Shown: positions 58,281 to 64,000 of the stretch, piece after piece
How positions within the stretch are numbered: position 1 is the stretch's first letter
Layout: each line of letters begins with the position of its first letter
NCBI GenBank assembly: GCA_032164295.1
Contig: JAJHTX010000003.1
Span: forward strand, 992,001 to 1,056,000
Direction: 5' to 3'
Source of the DNA: Inonotus obliquus
Taxonomy: Eukaryota; Basidiomycota; Agaricomycetes; Hymenochaetales; Hymenochaetaceae
DNA length: 64,000 nt
Notes under the pieces: generated by a model
Seen by the model: only the letters and a program-made list of their open reading frames with translations
The model's database searches: none
What the model was told of the DNA's origin: nothing
Position numbers and translations under genes: made by a program

Positions 58281-58775
58281 TGTTTTTCTCCGTGGAGGGT
58301 TCGTTGATCTTTGATCGACGGACCAATCTGGCTAATTCCTCGGGTTGAGGGGTTAATCCAAATTCTACAATACTGGTTATGGAATTGCTAATCACCTTAG
58401 TGGACTGTGTAGCTGATCCGATCTGAAACAACTAGCAACTAACTGATATTGCAGTTGAACCTGATATTATAATCGTACAGTATTAAGTCGGCGTGAAGAC
58501 GCGGTTGTTATACTGATTGTTATTCACGATAAGGGAATATCGGGAATCGCACTACGTTGGGAGTAGCTCGTACCGTGCAGACAATAGGGAGGACAATCTA
58601 GTTGCAATCCATATTTTAGCTTTACTTCGATTTCACACAATCGGTTCAGTTCAGCCGTGTCGCTACTAGTAATTTACTGGCTCGCAAGTAATTGATGTTA
58701 CGATTTAACTTAGGGACTTATGGTAGGGTCCCTTGACTTGGATTAAACTGCTAGGTCGGCTCTACCATGGCCTCC

Positions 58776-58782
58776 TTATATA
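58776..58782 (-). promoter_or_regulatory. TATA box of unit D2
   Basis: TATATAA on the minus strand, about 150 nt after the ORF stop, followed by GGAGGCC as in D1. Confidence 0.5.
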
Positions 58783-58931
58783 CTAATTTACATGTGTGAC
58801 ATTACTACCTTGTTACTTACTGTTTATAGTATTTATCTGTCTTTTCCTCCTATGATACCTGGTCCGTGCTTTCTCTTTCCTTTCTTCCTTATTCTACTAC
58901 CTCTGTGTTACTAGCCTTCTCTTCGTTTAGT

Positions 58932-59717
58932 TTAGTGTAGTGGGCGGTACCATCTTGTAGACAGGTTCGATTCCTGTGTCGGTAACGGCACTTGATCCAA
59001 TTCAGCTATTCTAGGTAATTGCTGAGTCAGCTGTTCTTGTCTCTCTCTTGTTTGTATTTCGGTTCTTGATTGCATTGGTAGGATCGGTCGTGGTATAGTT
59101 AACCAATTTCGAATTGTTTGTATTCGTGTATATCCTGACGTTGTCCTTGCGCATTGTAGGGTCATCCCTTGTACTCCTTGCAGGTGTATTACTCCGCCGT
59201 ACTGTTCCACCTTTACTTTCATTATGGTATACCCGTATGGTAATCCTCGGCTTATATAATTCATTATCCAATGCCCCCAAGCATATGCAGTTCTCTCGTT
59301 CGTTCCGGTTTGGTCTCGCTTGTAGGCAATGTCGACATCTACTATAGCTGTGTCGCATCGTTCGTGTCTTCCTTCTTGTGCTACGTTTCGTATTCCGATC
59401 ATCATTACAAAGTATCCGGCATCGTAGGATAATACTCGTATTTCCCTTTCATAAGCTTTTGTATTTGTTTGGTTAGGGTCGTAGGTTAGTTCTACAAATC
59501 AACGTCGTATCATTATGTCGGCTTGTCTGTTCATTATATCCCCGTACGTGATCTCTCTGATTAATTCTCGCATTAGTCCTCCGGCTAGTTCTTTAGCTGG
59601 GCGGCACGTGTTGCAACATCGTAATATATTGCTTCGCGGTGTCGGGGGAACAATGGGCTGTTCTAGTACTTGTATTACTGCCGCTAATCGCTCTTGTATC
59701 CAACGTAGGATGCTCAT
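58932..59717 (-). pseudogene. Unknown LTR-borne protein, D2 copy, one in-frame TGA
   Basis: Homologue of the D1 protein with the same length (about 261 codons). ATG at 59717 (MSILRWIQERLAAV), CNTC cysteine pair at residues 35-38, LMRELIREITY, then a TGA at 59501-59499 where D1 has Gln. The frame continues FVELTYDPN, KAYEREIRVLSYD, MMIGIRNVA, CDTAIVDVDIAY, VEQYGGVIHLQGVQG and ends at 58932. No frameshift separates the copies despite strong nucleotide divergence. Confidence 0.6.
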
Positions 59718-59765
59718 AGTTATTGGCTTATTAATGATGGATAACACTATCTTTCTAACAGATTT

Positions 59766-61361
59766 CACGATAGCCCTTATAGACGCTGCCTTGTCTCTGG
59801 GTGCCTCTTCTTTGGTTTCTTCCTCAGTTATAAATAGTTTAGGGTTCTCCTTTTCCTGAGTTCCCTCCTCATAGTATCCAGTTTCCGCATGACAAATGTT
59901 CTTATTGAATCTGGTGTCTTTGTTGAAGTTAGACCGTCCTTTCCATTATGTGCGATCGTTGAGTTGCTTGTTCCAGGGTTGAGGTTGGTTGTCGCTTCGA
60001 TTATTCTTGGGGCATTTATGTGATATGTGCCCAGTCTGTCCACATCCAAAGCATCTTCCTTCCCTGAAGTATTGTCCCCTTTCTTGTGTAGAAAGTCTTC
60101 TAATTCCAATCTGATCTACATCCATTGCATCAAGGTCTTTAGGTGGATTGGAAGAGTTGCCTCCAGTCGGGTTAAAGTATGCTGCTTGTGCATTATGAAG
60201 GCATTCAAATCCTGCATCGATTTGTCTAGCTGCTTTATACCATCCACTCATATCAGTTGGAAGATTCTCCCTGGTATATATCGCTTTGAGTATTTCTGGC
60301 TTGAGCCCATTTTGGAATTGTTGTACCAGAGCTTCATAGTCGTTGATGTTGGCTCTATGGGCCAGTACTTGGAACTGGGCAATGTATTCATCAACACGCT
60401 TCTTCTGTTTGAGGCGGTCAAGAAGGAATTTTGCTTCTCCTTTGACGTCCAAGTGAATGAACTGAGGATTAAATCTCTGATCTATGAAATCATTGTATGT
60501 CCATTGACCGAGGTTAGGACCTTCTTGTTCAAGGAATAGGCTTGCAAATGCTGCAGCTGTATCTTTGGTGCAGTATGATAGGACAAATAGAATTTTCTTC
60601 ATATCCATGTCATAGACGTGTGAGTTGATCATCAGATAAACCTCGCATGCCAGTTTAATTTCTCTTGCATGCCTTGCTGAGCTGTCAAAAGATGATAGGC
60701 GGTTGAGTCCAATCTCTGAAGGCCTTCCTTGAGGAGGTATATTCCCTTGAGGTATTCCTCCAGGTGCTCCTCCTGGTGGTCCTCCTCCTCCGCCTCCTCC
60801 TGGGCCTCCTTCTCCTTCTAGTCCTACTCCTCCTCCTCCTCCTCCTCCTCCTTCTAGGTTAACAGGAGGGTTAGGAACAATAAGTGTTTGTGCTTGTATA
60901 GTGGCAGATTTCATGGTCACGTTCAAGGTTGGGGTTTGGCTTGGTTCAGTCTTCTGTATTGATATCTTAGTAGGTTTATTCTGAGTGTCTTCTGGGGTTT
61001 CTTTCTGTTCTTCAGATGATTCCGCTTTGTCGCTTGATTCTTTGTTCGAGTCTTTATTGGCTGCAGAGAATCGTCCAGTACTCGAGGATGCAGCTATCTG
61101 TTTTGGTGGTTCAGGTATCGACTTCTCTGGTTTTAGTCGCGGGTCGTATACTTTCCACCTTCCTTCTTGTTCATTGTAGAACAGTTGATATTTCTTTCCT
61201 TCGTAGGCCAAGTAATAGGTCTTCCTTTCTTTGTCCCACTCAGCCCCTCTGGGGAGCTTTCGCTGCTGTTCATCGCCTCGATCAATAGTGGGCCTAAACA
61301 CAGCAGTGTTGGCAGTTTGGAGAGCTTGACCTAATGTTAAGGCAACACAGGTCTTACCCAA
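59766..61361 (-). pseudogene. gag: G2 gag with poly-Gly tract and zinc knuckle
   Basis: A long frame (471 codons from 61361 to 59946). WDKERKTYYLAYEGKKYQLF near the start, an acidic/Ser-rich region, a Gly-rich tract encoded at about 60740-60850, capsid EIKLACEVYLMIN, WTYNDFIDQRF and NLPTDMSGWYKAARQI, and one CCHC knuckle CFGCGQTGHISHKC. It ends at 59946. A second short frame (to 59828) and then TEEETKEEAPRDKAASIRAIVKS lead to the D2 insertion. No ATG precedes the first conserved residues; the frame is open from the LTR boundary, so the start is unresolved. Confidence 0.75.
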
Positions 61362-61368
61362 CCACCGA

Positions 61369-61896
61369 TGATATAATCAGAGGTCTAGTTCACAAGGACA
61401 CTTCCTGTCTTGGAAGGTTGAGTCAGAGTTCAGAGGTTCAGTCAGCCTGAAAGGCTTAGAGTCAAGTTGAGAGACCAGTAGCTGTATTGCACTGAAAGTA
61501 TAAGAGGTCAAGCTGAGGAGTCAGGTCCCTCATACATGGGGTTTATATAGACTACATGTCCTTAGGCAAAGTGGGAGAGAGTGATGGAGGAAAAGGTGAA
61601 AGGGCATACTAGAGTCAGGGGGACCTCTACCAGTAAGCGCAAAGTGGTACATGTGCTTCAGTGGAGTGGAGTGGAGTCTGGTGGAGCAAAGTGGGGTGAG
61701 ACCATGTGGGTGCAATGTAGGATAAATAATAGAACAGTGAGAACGCAAAGTAAATGAAAGAATAGCATGTGCAATGTGTGATATAAATAATGACTGAGTT
61801 GAATCAGCAAGGATGAATAATAAGGGATGACCAAGCAATGATAACTGTTGAAGTCTTAAGTAATCCCAGTTTGCCTAATAGAAATTCTTTGTAACA
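61369..61896 (-). mobile_element. 5' LTR of G2 (about 528 bp)
   Basis: On the minus strand it starts TGTTACAAAGAATTTC at 61896 and probably ends ATTATATCA at 61369, with a CTATATAAACCCC box near 61550. It is inserted in the IDLT motif of the G5 small ORF (VIDLT is read across 61897). The sequence TGGTTGGGTAAGACC four bases after the end could be a primer binding site. Confidence 0.55.
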
Positions 61897-62214
61897 GTTA
61901 GGTCGATGACTACTGAGTAAGGTAGGTCACTAATGGGTTCAGGTGTGGTTGAGTAGTAGCGGGGTGGCGGTTGACACGGAGGTGGGACAGGGATCGGGAC
62001 AACTCGGGGTCATCTCCCAGTACTGGGAATTCCTGCCTCAGTGAATGAGAGTACAAGACAGAAGATCCAGAAGGCAATGACAAAAGAGATGGCACGGTTA
62101 ACAGTGACGTTGTTGGTAGTGTAGGTATAGATTTGTCGACCGTTAGTCCAGAGAGAGATGTGAAGTGCCAGGGTGATCAAGGGTGTAGAGTGGTGATGGG
62201 GAGTTTCGACCTTC
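61897..62214 (-). pseudogene. Small ORF, membrane helix plus IDLT motif (G5 copy)
   Basis: LITLALHISLWTNGRQ, helix AISFVIAFWIFCLVLSF, a TGA near 62012, then PVPPPCQPPPRYYSTT and SVVIDLT, cut by the G2 LTR. Closest to the G1 copy. Confidence 0.5.
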
Positions 62215-62579
62215 TGTCAGCGATGCGCTTAGGCCAGCTTACAATAGAGGGCCAGGCTACACTAACTTGATCAGAGAGAGTAGAGGGAAGAGAGGAGAGT
62301 GAGCTTGAACGACACTAGCTGGTGTATTGACAAGGTCGAAACTGGGGAATACAGGTGAATGTGCCCCCTACTTATATCCTGAGAGCACGTGAACTACCTA
62401 CTATCTATATATAAGTCATAGAATGAGATAGAACATCATAGAATGTCCCTAGAATCTTCTGGAACGGACTAAGGTTAGCTGGTAGAAAGGAATTAGTAAG
62501 AAAGGACTATTAGTAAAGGAGATGGTGAGGTAAGCAAAGAGGGAGATGAAAAGAAGAAGAAATAAAAGTGTTCATGACA
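61897..62579 (-). mobile_element. LTR fragment of gypsy element G5
   Basis: On the minus strand it starts TGTCATGAACAC at 62579 and matches the G1 LTR closely through the promoter (ATATAAGTAGG) and the small ORF. It is truncated at 61897 by the insertion of G2. The other half is not identified in the window. Confidence 0.7.
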
Positions 62580-62652
62580 AGTGAATTGTGTTGCCTTTCT
62601 AACACTGAGGCCCTTGTTTTTCTGGATAAGAATTCGAAAAATTTCAGAGTAT

Positions 62653-63311
62653 AGGAAAAGATGTGTCCTTTGAACACCCAATTCAAATCCGCCCCAGAGC
62701 ATGCTACACACAACTTCTCTCAGATTTAATTGCATAATATTAGAGTCTACTACTGGTAATATATGCTGATTTTTTTCTGAGGCTGGATCTGTGCTGGAAA
62801 AATTAATATACTTCTACAAAGAAATAAAGGAAAATATCACAAAACCCACTCCTTTGAACACCTTGTAATATAATATTACGCTAATGCTTGGTTACGGTAA
62901 ATTACAATCAAGTGCCAAGAGATCTAAATAAGTCAATGTGTCGATCACTTTGTCTGTCACGCTTGCAACTGTTTATGAAATATAAATTGATTGAATGTTT
63001 ATACCTTCATGAAACTTGGAACAAACATAGCCAGAGTAGTACTGCCTATGTACTTACTTTACTGAGTATATGCCTAGAGACATTGCAGGTCAAACTACTT
63101 TAGATACAACTCGATAAGTTTCACCAATTTCTGACAGTAGATGATTTTTATAAGCTCAAAAGCTTGCCCAAATTCTATAAAATTTTGCAAACACATTTCT
63201 TACTTTACTCTTCATATGTGGTAATTTTTCTGAGGTGAGAAACAAAGAATTGAGTGAGAGAAGCAAAGGTGTTCAAAGGAACAGACCTGTTTAAAGGACA
63301 CATCTTTTCCT
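62653..63311. mobile_element. MITE with 24-bp inverted repeats (659 bp)
   Basis: Left end AGGAAAAGATGTGTCCTTTGAACA (62653-62676) and the inverse of the right end (63288-63311) differ at one base. GTAT flanks both sides (62649-62652 and 63312-63315), a 4-bp target duplication. A partial subterminal repeat (ggtgttcaaagga) lies near 63269. AT-rich, non-coding. Confidence 0.78.
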
Positions 63312-63315
63312 GTAT

Positions 63316-63686
63316 GCACCCGAATGTTTCCGGATAACAACTGCAACGATCACCAAGACCCCCATCAATCCAGATAACAATTGACAGATCAACGTGCTAC
63401 TCACCTGGTTGATTCTGTCTTACAAAACTCAAATGTATTATGAGAATCAATAACCAGATATGGGTTTTGTAGTCTTGTATGTGTATTGGATACTTCAATT
63501 GTTTTTTCCATTCTAGATACATTAAAAATTCATTATTTTCGGAGCCCCCCGCCAAAATCCAGATAAAAAAGGGTCTAGGGACATGCATGCTCTTGGTTTT
63601 CCATTATAAAATGGGTGTGAAGCGCCCTGAAAAATCCACATAAAAATTTCCAGATCCTGCAAGGGCCTCAAAAGGGATTGGCGGGG
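63316..63686. other. Intergenic
   Basis: No gene or repeat is recognised between the MITE and LTR E3. Confidence 0.4.
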
Positions 63687-64000
63687 TGTAAGAACACTTT
63701 TCCTTTTTCGTCTTTTCTTATTTTTTGTATTCTATTATATTACTAATTTCCTTTCATTACTAATACCTTATGACTCCCTCCTCCTCATTCCGATATATTA
63801 CTAATACTGCATTACTAATTCCGCCCCAACCCCGATGATGCTTACTCACGCTTACTCATTCTTACTGACTCATCGGGCCCCGTTGTTTATTTGTTTATAT
63901 TGTTATGCTGCTGTGCAGCACCTTCTTAGAGTAATACCTTCCCACATTCCAAGTGTATATAAGTAGATAGATCCTGTCTCGTCTTCCCCACTCGACTCTT
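63687..64000 (+). mobile_element. LTR E3, cut by the window end
   Basis: Starts TGTAAGAACACTTTTCC. Shares TATTACTAATTTCC, TCGGGCCCCGTTG, GCTGTGCAGCACC and GTGTATATAAGTAGATAG with E2, in the opposite orientation. Whether it is a solo LTR or the start of an element cannot be seen. Confidence 0.75.

Larger units (their letters stand above)
58281..59760 (-). mobile_element. LTR-like unit D2 with an ORF in U3 (1480 bp)
   Basis: Ends TGTTTTT...TTCTAACA on the plus strand; GATTT flanks both sides (58276-58280 and 59761-59765). Removing the unit and one GATTT restores the G2 frame (IVKS + MTSEERD). On the minus strand: ORF 59717-58932, TATA box at 58782-58776, then GCAGTTTAATCCAAG as in D1. No gag, pol or second LTR. 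Confidence 0.75.

Noticed and set aside
58965..58982. tRNA T-arm-like hairpin (ACAGG TTCGATT CCTGT)
   Set aside because: No matching acceptor, D or anticodon arm upstream, and it lies in the conserved D2 coding frame.
1..64000. CRISPR arrays, rRNA genes, telomeric repeats
   Set aside because: None seen; the sequence is a eukaryotic nuclear segment.

Overview
The window looks like a chromosome segment from a filamentous basidiomycete, most likely an Agaricomycete. The evidence is short GT-AG introns of about 50-60 nt in nearly every gene, two laccases of white-rot type, an Fmp29-like kinase, a tyrosinase relic, a HUA1-type zinc-finger protein and Ty3/gypsy chromovirus debris. All homology calls come from reading motifs and translations by eye; no database search was run.

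Left part (1-29 kb), mostly single-copy genes. It starts with a degenerate inverted-repeat element, a tyrosinase relic abutting an inverted kinase fragment, and an Fmp29-like kinase pseudogene with a nonsense codon and a frameshift. Then come an MFS monocarboxylate-type transporter (+), a secreted Rds1/ferritin-like protein (-), a HUA1-like protein (-), a mitochondrial-type J-domain protein (+), a C2H2 protein (-) and a Zn2Cys6 regulator (+). Two laccases follow in tandem (+) at 20.5-23.2 and 26.3-28.9 kb. A 1.03-kb inverted-repeat element with a 7-bp target duplication lies between them. Each laccase has one non-canonical intron donor.

Middle (29-41 kb), transition to repeats. It holds a solo LTR (E1), a truncated third laccase copy that shares 3' flank with laccase 1, and a hAT transposase gene cut into three pieces by two recent insertions. 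Four copies of an unclassified non-coding element, rich in GGTACC/GGTATC motifs, occur at 33.7, 37.6, 39.3 and 53.5 kb (subfamilies A and B). Each copy has its own 5-bp target duplication.

Right part (41-64 kb), nested Ty3/gypsy elements. G1 (+) has a full gag-pol reduced to in-frame stops. G3 (-) meets it tail to tail. G2 (-) is inserted in the LTR of G5 (-). LTRs E2, E3 and F are present, and a 659-bp inverted-repeat MITE lies near the right edge.

The most novel signal is a set of LTR-like units (D1, D2, and probably K nested inside D1). They have TGTT...TAACA ends and 5-bp target duplications, and each carries one ORF of about 260 codons upstream of the unit's own TATA box. This is the position of an ORF inside U3, and I do not recognise the protein. 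Separately, three gypsy elements share a small ORF with one hydrophobic helix followed by a proline-rich tail ending in a (V/I)IDLT motif that looks like a SUMO-interaction motif.
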